Source of the DNA: Rhodococcus sp. KRD162
GTDB taxonomy: Bacteria > Actinomycetota > Actinomycetes > Mycobacteriales > Mycobacteriaceae
DNA: 64,000 nucleotides
Direction: 5' to 3'
Assembly: GCF_017168335.1 (NCBI RefSeq)
Contig: NZ_JABFAU010000016.1
Location: 139,084-203,083 of the forward strand
Both the position numbers and the translations under genes were made by a program. Shown piece by piece: positions 1 through 8,143 of this stretch. A model generated the notes under the pieces. The model made no database searches and was not told the DNA's origin. It saw nothing but the letters and a program-made list of their open reading frames with translations. How positions within the stretch are numbered: position 1 is the first letter of the stretch; each line of letters starts with the position of its first letter.

Positions 1-1
1 C

Positions 2-1297
2 GTGCGCCCTCAGAATTCGGGTCGCATGGGTTTCCATCACGACACCGTCGACGCCTACTGGGATCGAGCAGAGGAGCTGGCCGCCGAATCGATCGGGGTG
101 GTGCTCTCGCAGCCGGGCGAAGGAGGCCCCGTCCAGGCGACCGGTGTGGCCTATCGCGATCAGCAGCAGTTCGGCGAGATCCAGCAGGCGATGGCCAGTC
201 AACGGCTCTACAACTACCGACTGGTTCCCGAGGCTCGCGCAGCGTTGCAATACCTCGAGTCCTCGGGCGAGCTCGGGCATTTCGGCACCATCGGAATCTA
301 TGATCTCGGCAGCTCCGGGTTGACGATCAGCGTCATCGACCGCGGCACCGGGCAGGTTCTGCTCGCCGAGCGCACCATCGACATCAGCGGTGACGACTTC
401 GACCGACTCATCTCGGACAATCAGCTCGCCAAGCAGGGTGTGGACATCGCAGGCGATCAGGAGCTGAGCGAGTTCACCGCGCGGTGCCGCGTGGCCAAGG
501 AACAGCTCTCGACCAGTGGCGCTGTGTGCCTGCCGGGTGACGGCGGAGTCATCCTGATCTCACGTGAGGCGTTCGAGTCGCTGGTGACCGTTCCGATCGA
601 GTATTCGGCGCGGTTGGTCCGCGACGTCATCAGCCGCTCACCCAAGCACGTGGACGCCCTTGTTCTCATCGGCGGCGGGGCGCGCATCCCATTGGTGGAG
701 TCGATCCTGGATGCGTGGATCGACCTCCCGGTCATCACCCCGGCCGAGCCGGAATCGGTGGCTGCCCGCGGTGCGGCACTGCTGGCGACTCCGGTGGTCG
801 ACGCACCGCGTCGAGCTGCCCCGGTGCCGAGTGCCCGGGAGTCCGAGGCAGCACCCGCTTCGTTGGCCGGGGCTCCGGATTGGTTGAGTCCCGAACCCGG
901 GGGCGACCGGCCCGCCGACTCCAAGCGCAAGGTCCGAGGTGCGGTCCTCGTCGCCGGTGGTCTGGTGGCCATCGCTGCGCTCGGCCTGTCACTGGGCTAC
1001 GGCGGCAGTGCGACGGAACCGACCAGCGCGCCCGCGGAGACATCCGTTCCGATCACCGCGGTACCCACCACGCCGAGGACGACCGTGCCGCCCACCAGCG
1101 CGCCGCCGTCGACAACAACGGTGCCCCCGACGACCGAGGCTGCGCAGGCCCCGGCCCGTACCTACTCCGAGCCCGAGTACGTGCCGCCACCGGCTCCTCC
1201 GCCTGCTCCGGCACCGCTGATTCCCGGCCTTCCGCAGATTCAGCTGCCACAGATCGAGTTGCCGCCGCCGCCGGTTTTCGAGTTGCCGCGCTTCTGA
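2..1297 (+). CDS. Hsp70-like ATPase-domain protein with membrane anchor and proline-rich tail (5' partial)
   Basis: The reading frame is open from the window edge, so the N-terminal ATPase lobe is missing; the codon at base 2 need not be the true start. Residues about 90-265 look like the second half of an actin/Hsp70 ATPase fold: a phosphate-2-like IGIYDLGSSGLTISVI segment, then VLIGGGARIPLVE and an Ala-rich stretch. A single hydrophobic segment follows near residues 315-335 (GAVLVAGGLVAIAALGLSL). The C-terminus is a Thr/Pro-rich linker and a Pro-rich end (PPPAPPPAPAPLIP), likely outside the membrane. Actinobacteria carry such membrane-tethered Hsp70-like proteins of unknown role. The family call is firm; the function is not known. 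Confidence 0.75.
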   Translation: MRPQNSGRMGFHHDTVDAYWDRAEELAAESIGVVLSQPGEGGPVQATGVAYRDQQQFGEIQQAMASQRLYNYRLVPEARAALQYLESSGELGHFGTIGIYDLGSSGLTISVIDRGTGQVLLAERTIDISGDDFDRLISDNQLAKQGVDIAGDQELSEFTARCRVAKEQLSTSGAVCLPGDGGVILISREAFESLVTVPIEYSARLVRDVISRSPKHVDALVLIGGGARIPLVESILDAWIDLPVITPAEPESVAARGAALLATPVVDAPRRAAPVPSARESEAAPASLAGAPDWLSPEPGGDRPADSKRKVRGAVLVAGGLVAIAALGLSLGYGGSATEPTSAPAETSVPITAVPTTPRTTVPPTSAPPSTTTVPPTTEAAQAPARTYSEPEYVPPPAPPPAPAPLIPGLPQIQLPQIELPPPPVFELPRF

Positions 1298-1312
1298 ATC
1301 GCGCGCACGGCC

Positions 1313-1355
1313 CTGCGGTTCAGGGCTGTGCGGTTCAGGGCTGTGCGGTTCACGG
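1313..1355. repeat. 15-bp tandem repeat, about 2.9 copies
   Basis: The unit CTGTGCGGTTCAGGG occurs at 1326-1340, with one change at 1341-1355, and as a copy two bases shorter at 1313-1325. It lies between the convergent ends of the Hsp70-like gene and the phosphatase-fold gene and includes the stop codon of the latter (1350-1352). It looks like slipped-strand expansion; no function is evident. Confidence 0.7.
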
Positions 1356-2288
1356 CAGCTGGATCTCGGCGAGAACGGCCAGATGGTCACTGTCCGGAAT
1401 CGCCAGCGGCCGAACCGACCGGGCACGAACGTCGTCGCTCGTCACGAGGTGATCGAGGCGCGCGAGCGGCCGCTCCGACGGGAACGTGCGGAACAGGCCC
1501 GCGCCGGCCGCTTCTGCCGCGTCGGAGAACGGGGAGGACGCCAACTCGCGGAACTGACGGTGGTCCTCGGTGGCGTTGAAATCGCCGGCGACGAGCACGG
1601 TGCCCTGATAGGTCTCCATGATCGACCGCATCCTGGCCAGATCGGCATCCCATTCGGCGGTGTGGCGCGGCGTGGCGGGCGACATCGCGTGGAACGAGAC
1701 GAGAGTCAGATCATGTCCTTCGAATGTGGTCTGCGCCTGGACCGGCACGAACCCGAAGTTGTCGAGGCGGGTGCCCTCGGTCAGGGGGGTACGGCTCCAC
1801 AGCCCGGTGCCGTCGGCCACCGGAAGCGCCGCGGTGAAGGAGTACGGGAGCAGGTCGCCGATGCCCGCAGCCTGCAGGTCGGTCACTTCCTCCGGGGTCA
1901 ACTCCTGTACTGCGAGGACGTCCACGTCGTTGTCCCGTACCGCGGCAACGATGGAGGTGGCATCTGCCTCACCGTGAGCGGCGTTGATGGTGAGTACCGA
2001 CATGTCGGGTCCGGAGTTGTCCGGCCCGTCCGCCAGAAACATCGGAACCTGAACGCCGACGACTGCGATGGTGAGCACGAGTGCTACTGCTGCCCCGATA
2101 CGTGAACGGGCCGCCGCGAACAGGAGCACGGCAGCAAGCGAAAGTACCCCGAGATAGGGGGCAGCGACGACCAGAGCAACAAAAGTAATTTCTGTCACTC
2201 CTACTTGCCGAACGGTGAACATCCCGGTCGCAACGACCACGAGCATCCAGCCGATCACCAGCGCTGCGCTGCGGAAAAAACGGCGCAT
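1350..2288 (-). CDS. Membrane-anchored endonuclease/exonuclease/phosphatase-family protein
   Basis: A 312-residue protein. The N-terminus has about three membrane segments (starting RRFFRSAALVIGWMLVVVATG). A soluble EEP domain follows from about residue 95, with motifs typical of the fold: LTINAAHG, DVLAVQELTPEE (metal-binding Glu), VLVAGDFNATEDHRQF (catalytic Asp/Asn) and a C-terminal RLDHLVTSDD...SDHLAVLAEI (Asp-His pair). EEP enzymes cleave phosphodiesters in nucleic acids, phospholipids or phosphoinositides; the substrate here cannot be told, but the catalytic domain is probably on the outer face. I chose the start at 2288 because AGGAGG lies nine bases upstream; an upstream codon at 2357 lacks such a site. 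Confidence 0.85.
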   Translation of the reverse strand: MRRFFRSAALVIGWMLVVVATGMFTVRQVGVTEITFVALVVAAPYLGVLSLAAVLLFAAARSRIGAAVALVLTIAVVGVQVPMFLADGPDNSGPDMSVLTINAAHGEADATSIVAAVRDNDVDVLAVQELTPEEVTDLQAAGIGDLLPYSFTAALPVADGTGLWSRTPLTEGTRLDNFGFVPVQAQTTFEGHDLTLVSFHAMSPATPRHTAEWDADLARMRSIMETYQGTVLVAGDFNATEDHRQFRELASSPFSDAAEAAGAGLFRTFPSERPLARLDHLVTSDDVRARSVRPLAIPDSDHLAVLAEIQLP

Positions 2289-2357
2289 CGTTTTCGTACC
2301 TCCTGTTGTGTGCGCGAGTTGGGCAAAGATGTGTCGGGTGTTGTCTACACTCGGCAT

Positions 2358-2504
2358 GTGCCCAGCTCAGAGCCCTTGTGTAAGTGCCGCCATGAACAGG
2401 CTGCGCACCGGCATTATCGGCGTGGAACCAACTGTTCGTTGTGTGACTGCCCCCGTTATCGGGGTCCGATACCGCTGCTGTCGAGGTGGTTGTTCAGGAG
2501 GTAG
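2358..2504 (+). CDS. Small Cys/His-rich protein, putative zinc ribbon
   Basis: A predicted 48-residue protein from a GTG at 2358, transcribed divergently from the phosphatase-fold gene. Its core has the spacing CKCRHEQAAHRHYRRG...CSLCDCPRY: paired cysteines and histidines followed by a second CxxCxC set, suggesting one bound zinc ion. The Cys/His pattern and basic C-terminus argue for real coding. Function is unknown; nucleic-acid or protein binding is possible. The start is uncertain because no strong ribosome site is visible. Confidence 0.5.
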   Translation: MPSSEPLCKCRHEQAAHRHYRRGTNCSLCDCPRYRGPIPLLSRWLFRR

Positions 2505-2646
2505 TTCGCCTGTGTAAAAACAATCTTACAGCTCGATTCGGTGCGAAGAACAAACCGATTCGTTAGCATTGAGGTAGTAGATACAGGCAATACGGACAAA
2601 CATGGCTCGGGGGCCGTCCGACAATCGATCCGGCAAGAGAGGTTTC

Positions 2647-3651
2647 ATGTCGAACGATGTAGTGCTGGACAGGCTCGGAACCAGCTCGAGGGTTCTCGAA
2701 CTCGACCCCATCGACTACCGGCCGCACCCGATTCACAATCACGATCGCATCTGGACCGAAACCAACTGCTACGTCGATCTGTGGATCGAACTGCTGCATT
2801 CCCTGGGTGCAGACCCCACTCCAGCGCTCGCCTTCGTTTTGAGTGCAGGATGTGACGGTCGTCAATGGGACTTCGTCAAGATCATGCCCGAGGATCTCCG
2901 CACTCTCTACGGCATCGGTGTTGCCGAGATGAACGTATGGCGACCCGTGCTCGAGCACGTCCTGGAAGGCATGGAGGACGGTGTTCACGTCACGGTCGAG
3001 GTCGACGGGTTCTGGCTGCCCGACACCGCAGGTACCAGCTATCGAAACCAGCACACCAAGACCACCATCGTGCCGAACCTCGTCGACCGCGAGGACAGGG
3101 TGCTGGGCTACTTCCACAACCGCGGCTACTTCGAGCTCACCGGAGCCGACTTCGACGGGGTGTTCAACCTCGCTCCCGAACCGCACGCCGAGGTGTTGCT
3201 GCCCTACATCGAGCAGATCCGAGTGGACGCCGCGGTACTCGACGCCGGATTCGGTGACCGAGACCTCGATGTCGCTCGCGCCCACCTGGCCCGTCGGGCA
3301 CCGGGAAATCCGGTGGACGTATTGGCCCGAAGGATCGTCGCCGACATTCCTCTCGTGCAGGCCGCTGGGCCCGACGCCTTCCACCTGTGGTCGTTCGGTC
3401 TGCTTCGTCAGTTCGGGGCCACTGCGGAACTTGCTGCCAACTACGTCGAGTACCTCGAAGGCCGCGGTGTGACGGGTGCGGCCGAGGCCGCTGGGCGGTT
3501 CCGCGAGTCCGCCTCGGGAGCCAAGGCCGTGCAATTCAGAATGGCGCGCGCGGCTCGGGGCCGGGATGTGGTGCTCGACGAGCCGCTGATCGAGATGAGC
3601 AAGAACTGGATGGCGGCGATGGATCTCGTTGCGGGTGCCTTGGACGCGTGA
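2647..3651 (+). CDS. DUF1839 family protein
   Basis: A 334-residue soluble protein. Recognisable features are the HNHDRIWTETNCYVDLWIELLH segment near residues 30-50, a GCDGRQWDFVKI stretch near 75, and NQHTKTTIVP followed by YFHNRGYFEL near 140-165, all typical of DUF1839. The biochemical role is unknown; members are often found beside glycosyltransferases, as here. The start at 2647 is preceded by GAGAGG at suitable spacing; an in-frame ATG 45 bases upstream has none. The stop overlaps the GTG of the next gene (GTGA at 3648-3651), so the two are translationally coupled and probably work together on a glycan. Confidence 0.75.
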   Translation: MSNDVVLDRLGTSSRVLELDPIDYRPHPIHNHDRIWTETNCYVDLWIELLHSLGADPTPALAFVLSAGCDGRQWDFVKIMPEDLRTLYGIGVAEMNVWRPVLEHVLEGMEDGVHVTVEVDGFWLPDTAGTSYRNQHTKTTIVPNLVDREDRVLGYFHNRGYFELTGADFDGVFNLAPEPHAEVLLPYIEQIRVDAAVLDAGFGDRDLDVARAHLARRAPGNPVDVLARRIVADIPLVQAAGPDAFHLWSFGLLRQFGATAELAANYVEYLEGRGVTGAAEAAGRFRESASGAKAVQFRMARAARGRDVVLDEPLIEMSKNWMAAMDLVAGALDA

Positions 3652-6071
3652 TCGATCTTCTTGCCGGCGTTCGGTGGCAGCTGGCCCGGACCGACGCCGG
3701 TTCCATCGTCGACCCCGGTGATCTACCGGCCGATCTCGACTGGATCGACGCCGTCGTGCCGGGCACCGTGGCGAGCGCACTCGACGATGCGCTCCCCGAG
3801 GTGAACCCGGACGATCACGACTGGTGGTTCGTCGCCGAGGTCTCCACGGCCGGCCATCTCGGTGCATGCGTTCGGTTCGATGGCATCGCCACCCGTGCCC
3901 AGATATGGATCGACGGTGTGCACCGAAGAACGGTGACGTCGATGTTCGTTCCCGAGACGATCGATCTGACGGGCTGCGGGCCCACCGTGCGCATCGCCGT
4001 ACATATCGAATCGATTGCCGCGCGGCTGAAATCTCGACGCCCGAGGGGTCGGTGGCGGTCGTCGTTGATCGCTTCTCAGGGGCTTCGGCACGAGCGCACC
4101 ACCATGCTGGGGCGAGCTCCCGTGTACGGCCCGCTGCCGGTGCCGGTCGGACTGTGGCGGCCGGTGACGATGACGGCGACACCCGAGATTCGACGCCGGG
4201 AACTATCGACGGTGATGAACGGAACCGACGGCATCGTGGTACTGCGCGCCGAGCTCGAGTCCCCGGGCGTAGCTCGAATCCTGATCTCCGACACCATGTC
4301 CGAAATTCACACGGTCGACCTCGGTTCCGTCGAACGCATCGACTCGGTTCTGACACTGCCGGACGTGGAACTCTGGTGGCCGCACACGCACGGCCTGCCG
4401 CGAACGTACCGGGTCGACCTCGAGCTCGACGGCACGGTCCATCCCATGGGGGTTGTCGGATTCCGCACGGTGGAGCTGGACCGCACCGCAGGCGGTGCGC
4501 AACTGGTGGTCAACGGTCGAGAGGTCTTCTGCCGCGGTGGAACCTGGACCCCGCTGGACCCCGTGCGGTTGTGGTCGCCGGAGGCGGACCTGCGGAACGC
4601 ACTCGAGCAGCTCCGGTCGGCAGGACTGAACATGGTGCGGGTGGTGGGCACCCTGGTCTACGAGCAGCCCGAATTCTGGTCACTGTGCGCAGAACTGGGC
4701 ATCATGGTGTGGCAGGATCTCATGTTCGGCACCATCGACCCACCCACCGACGAGGACTTCACGGCATCGGTCACCCGTGAGCTCGACGCGCTCGCCGACA
4801 CCGTTGCCGCCAACCCCTCCCTGATGGTCCTCAGTGGCGGAAGCGAGACACAGCAGCAACCGACGATGCTCGGGCTCACCGCCGACGGACAGCATATGTC
4901 GTTGCTGGAGAACCTCGTTCCCGAATTTCTCGCCGATCGTCTGCCGACCGTGGCATTTGTGACATCGAGCCCGTCCAGTGTCGAGGGCGAACTGCACACC
5001 CATGTGGGTGACGGCATCGCCCACTACTTCGGCGTCGGCGGCTATCTCCGGCCGCTCTCCGATATCCGCACTGCCGGTGTACGTTTCGCGGCCGAGTGCC
5101 TTGCCTTCGCCGTGCCCCCGGAGCGAGCTTCGGTGGAGAGCTTCTTCGGATCCGCGGCGGTCGCCGGCCACCACCCTGACTGGAAAGCTGCCGTTCCCCG
5201 CGATCGCGGATCGTCCTGGGACTTCGAAGATGTGCGAGATCACTACGTGCGCACGATCTTCGGCGTCGACCCACACTCCATCCGCCGAGACGACGTGGAG
5301 CTGTACCTCGACTACGGCAGGGCCGCAACGGTCGAAGCGTTCACCGAAGCATTCGGCCATTGGCGTCGAGCATCCTCGGGGTGCGGCGGAGCCCTCGTAC
5401 TGAGTCTGCGCGACACGGTGCCCGGTGCCGGCTGGGGCATCATCGACACCGCTGGAGTGCCCAAGGCGCCCTTCTACGCCCTGGCGAGGGCAAGCTCCCC
5501 CGTGGCACTGCTGCTGTCCGACAACGGCCTCGACGGATACGCAGTGGAACTGGTCAACGACGGACCGCCGCTCTCGGGCACGCTCCGGGTGGTGTTGCAC
5601 GCTGCTCGGGGAAGTCAGGAGTTCGAGCAGGCAGTGAGCATCGAGGCGAACGCATCGCTCGAGTTGACGGTGGACTCGGTGGTCGGCACGTTCACCGACG
5701 CGAACCATGCTTATCGCTTCGGTCGACGGACCTACTCCGCCATCACCGTGCTGTTCCTCGACGGCAGTGGCATCGAGGTGACGCGAACCACCGCTCTCGT
5801 CGGTACGCAGAGTCGTCAGAACACCGTAGGTCTGACTGCCGAGGTCGTGGAGACAGACTCGGCTACATGGGAATTGACGTTATGTTCGGAGTGGGCAGCG
5901 CAGTACGTCTGTGTCGATATCGACGGGTTCGAGGCATCGGACTCGTGGTTCCACCTGGCGCCGAACGAACCTCGTACGGTGACTCTGGCCGGTAACGGTG
6001 CGAGTGCGCCGCGCGGGCATGTGCGCGCGCTCAACTCCGTGGAGCGGGCCTCGGTAGCACCGAAGTCGTGA
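3648..6071 (+). CDS. Glycoside hydrolase family 2 protein, beta-mannosidase-like
   Basis: An 807-residue protein with the order of a GH2 enzyme: an N-terminal jelly-roll (RFDGIATRAQIWIDG), an immunoglobulin-like domain, then a TIM barrel. The barrel carries NMVRVVGTLVYEQPEFW and LGIMVWQDLMFG, the hallmark of beta-mannosidases. Glu near residue 400 (GGSETQQQ) fits the acid/base and Glu near 483 (AAECLAF) is the candidate nucleophile. The usual Asn before the acid/base is Ser here, so activity or substrate may differ. No clear signal peptide, so it may act in the cytoplasm. The GTG start overlaps the stop of the DUF1839 gene. Confidence 0.8.
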   Translation: MIDLLAGVRWQLARTDAGSIVDPGDLPADLDWIDAVVPGTVASALDDALPEVNPDDHDWWFVAEVSTAGHLGACVRFDGIATRAQIWIDGVHRRTVTSMFVPETIDLTGCGPTVRIAVHIESIAARLKSRRPRGRWRSSLIASQGLRHERTTMLGRAPVYGPLPVPVGLWRPVTMTATPEIRRRELSTVMNGTDGIVVLRAELESPGVARILISDTMSEIHTVDLGSVERIDSVLTLPDVELWWPHTHGLPRTYRVDLELDGTVHPMGVVGFRTVELDRTAGGAQLVVNGREVFCRGGTWTPLDPVRLWSPEADLRNALEQLRSAGLNMVRVVGTLVYEQPEFWSLCAELGIMVWQDLMFGTIDPPTDEDFTASVTRELDALADTVAANPSLMVLSGGSETQQQPTMLGLTADGQHMSLLENLVPEFLADRLPTVAFVTSSPSSVEGELHTHVGDGIAHYFGVGGYLRPLSDIRTAGVRFAAECLAFAVPPERASVESFFGSAAVAGHHPDWKAAVPRDRGSSWDFEDVRDHYVRTIFGVDPHSIRRDDVELYLDYGRAATVEAFTEAFGHWRRASSGCGGALVLSLRDTVPGAGWGIIDTAGVPKAPFYALARASSPVALLLSDNGLDGYAVELVNDGPPLSGTLRVVLHAARGSQEFEQAVSIEANASLELTVDSVVGTFTDANHAYRFGRRTYSAITVLFLDGSGIEVTRTTALVGTQSRQNTVGLTAEVVETDSATWELTLCSEWAAQYVCVDIDGFEASDSWFHLAPNEPRTVTLAGNGASAPRGHVRALNSVERASVAPKS

Positions 6072-6108
6072 ACGGAACTTCGTAGTGGGCTACGAAGTTC
6101 CGTTCACG
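6067..6108. terminator. Bidirectional hairpin between convergent genes
   Basis: A perfect 18-bp inverted repeat (6067-6084 with 6091-6108; arm CGTGAACGGAACTTCGTA) with a six-base loop. It includes the stop codon of the GH2 gene and lies just before the end of the convergent glycosyltransferase gene. No long T-run follows, but stem length and position fit a shared terminator. Confidence 0.75.
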
Positions 6109-6113
6109 TGCCG

Positions 6114-7076
6114 CTAGCGGCTCGTACTGAGTTTGCCTCGCGCATAGCCGATTCCGGCCGCGCCGACACTGGCCACCACGGCCATCGCACCCAACGCCCG
6201 CGCCGGATTCCCCCGCGCCGCGGCGCTGGTCTCTCGACCGACTGCGCGGGGCAGGATCTTGGCGGTGTAGGCGCGTTCGGAGGACAGTGCGTCCTCGGCC
6301 CCGATCAACCGCGCGATCGCTGCCTTGGAGACACCCTCGGCGTAGCTGCGCGTGATGAGGTAGCGCGGACGAGTGCGGTCTGCACTGACGGTGTGGTCGA
6401 CGACGATGGAGGGATCGAAGACGATCTGTGCCTCGGGATGCGTCTGACGCAGGCGGATGCACAGTTCGGTCTCCTCGCAACCGAGTGGCACCCTCCCGAT
6501 TCGACCGATGCCGGAAACGAACCCACCGAGAGCGACGACGGGATCACGGCGGAACGACATGTTCGCGCCCATGAGATTGCGGACCTGAGCGGTTTCCGTG
6601 GGCTGCCCGCGGTAGGTGCACCCGACGACCCAATCGAGTTCGCCGGGTTCACCCACTACCTCGGCCGGTAAGAAGGCCGGACGTTTGTCCGGCCATACCG
6701 GGTATGCAGAGCCCCCAACGGCGTACACGGCATCGTCCGAGTAATGGGACAGGATGGCTCCCAGCCACCCTGTGCTGCGCGGTGACGCATCGTCGTCGAG
6801 GAAGACGACGATGTCACCGGAGGCAAGATCGAGCGAGGTATTGCGCGCACCGGACAGGCCGCGAGGGTGGCTGTTCTCCACCACGGCGACCGTCTCGTGC
6901 AGCGGCAGGAACTCCTCGCGTGCTCGTTCTGCCAGCTGGTCATTGTGGTCGATGACGATGATCAGTTCGTCGGCTGGTACGGCCTGATCCAGCACCGCCC
7001 GCACGGCGGCCCCGAGTTCGGGCCACCGAGCCAATGTGTAAGCGCAAATGACTACCGACGACGTCGGCAGACTCAC
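6114..7076 (-). CDS. Family 2 glycosyltransferase
   Basis: A 320-residue GT-A-fold protein. Near the N-terminus it has SVVICAYTLARWPEL and ELIIVIDHND (nucleotide binding), then GLSGARNTSLDLASGDIVVFLDDDASP with the metal-binding DDD, and GCEETELCIRL, the acceptor-side ED-type motif. The C-terminus has a weakly hydrophobic stretch (ARALGAMAVVASVGAAGIGYARG) that may be a membrane contact. The GTG start overlaps the upstream gene stop by four bases, so it is the second gene of a coupled pair. Donor and acceptor sugars are unknown. Confidence 0.85.
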   Translation of the reverse strand: MSLPTSSVVICAYTLARWPELGAAVRAVLDQAVPADELIIVIDHNDQLAERAREEFLPLHETVAVVENSHPRGLSGARNTSLDLASGDIVVFLDDDASPRSTGWLGAILSHYSDDAVYAVGGSAYPVWPDKRPAFLPAEVVGEPGELDWVVGCTYRGQPTETAQVRNLMGANMSFRRDPVVALGGFVSGIGRIGRVPLGCEETELCIRLRQTHPEAQIVFDPSIVVDHTVSADRTRPRYLITRSYAEGVSKAAIARLIGAEDALSSERAYTAKILPRAVGRETSAAARGNPARALGAMAVVASVGAAGIGYARGKLSTSR

Positions 7077-7930
7077 GCCGTCCTCTCGCGAAGTTCGATG
7101 ACCTCGTTGTACGACTCGAGTTCCTCGAATTCGAGATCCATGTCGGTACGAGCGTCGATCGACTCACGGAGCGGGCGAGCGATGGACTTGCGCTTGATCC
7201 GGCCGGCCCGCATACGCTCGGTCATCAGAGTGCGGAGCACCCGGAAGCCGTCGGAGAAGGTACGCAGGTTGCTCTGACCGTAGATGCGGGCCAACTCGAC
7301 GCTGGGCACCTCTTCGATGTGAACGGAGGCCTCGGCGAAGCGGCAGTTGATGATCGTCTCGATCTCGAAACCGTCGCCCCAGAGCATCGTGCCTTCGGCA
7401 CCCGGCTGATCGACGGCAGGAAGATCGAGGACCGGCACCAGATCGCGCCAGAAGGCGTTGTAGCCGTAGCAGAGATCGGAGAAGCGGGTTCCGAACAAGG
7501 TGTTGGCGACGAGGTGAAGTCCGCCGTTGCCTGCGCGACGCAGCGGGGTGATGTCATGGCTGCCGCCACCTTCGCAGAACCGGCTGCCCTTGGCGAAGTC
7601 TGCACCGGCGGTCAACGCGTCGACGAACCGCGGGATCTCGGCGGCGTCGGCCGATCCGTCGGCGTCGAACATCACGATGATGTCGCCGGTAGCGGCCTCG
7701 AAGCCGCAGGCGAGCGCATTGCCCTTGCCTTTGCGGGTCTGCTTGATGATGCGGATGTCACCGCGAATCTCGCGAGCGGCGTCGATGGTGCCGTCGACCG
7801 ATCCGCCGTCGACGAGAACGAGCTCGTAGTCGTGGGAGAGCAGTGGGAGGACGTGGCGAAGGTTCGCGGCCTCGTTGAGCGTCGGGATGACGACACTGAC
7901 GCGGGGATTCTTACGATTCAACATATCCAT
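7073..7930 (-). CDS. Family 2 glycosyltransferase, dolichyl-phosphate-mannose-synthase-like
   Basis: About 285 residues. The motifs RVSVVIPTLNEAANL, ELVLVDGGSVDGT, KGKGNALACGFEAATGDIIVMFDADG and AKGSRF are typical of the DPM1/polyprenyl-phosphate branch of GT2. No C-terminal membrane helices are present, unlike GtrB-type enzymes. The start is uncertain: ATG codons lie at 7930 and 7924 with a weak GTGGA upstream, and a longer frame begins at 7993. Its stop overlaps the GTG of the next GT2 gene. It may charge a lipid carrier with a sugar for the cluster, but this is inference. Confidence 0.82.
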   Translation of the reverse strand: MDMLNRKNPRVSVVIPTLNEAANLRHVLPLLSHDYELVLVDGGSVDGTIDAAREIRGDIRIIKQTRKGKGNALACGFEAATGDIIVMFDADGSADAAEIPRFVDALTAGADFAKGSRFCEGGGSHDITPLRRAGNGGLHLVANTLFGTRFSDLCYGYNAFWRDLVPVLDLPAVDQPGAEGTMLWGDGFEIETIINCRFAEASVHIEEVPSVELARIYGQSNLRTFSDGFRVLRTLMTERMRAGRIKRKSIARPLRESIDARTDMDLEFEELESYNEVIELRERTA

Positions 7931-8143
7931 TCCACATGGGTCGAGTGCGATGGGCAGATGTCTCCGAACTCCGTGAATCGACCCCCGCTGCATCCACAGA
8001 CAGTGCGCCTACGCTCGTTTTGGAGCCTAAGAACCTGTTTCCTTTGACTGAAAGCAAGCTTAAAAGAAGCTGCTGGTTTGTCAAGCTGCAAATAAACCGG
8101 CGCAGAGATTGTTTGGAGATCTATCTCATAGTTTGTTGAACAA

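Noticed and set aside
2563-4356. Long minus-strand open frame of about 600 codons opposite the DUF1839 and GH2 genes
   Set aside because: Its translation is Arg/Pro/Ser-rich with no recognisable domain, and the opposite strand encodes two clear families; it is a high-GC shadow.
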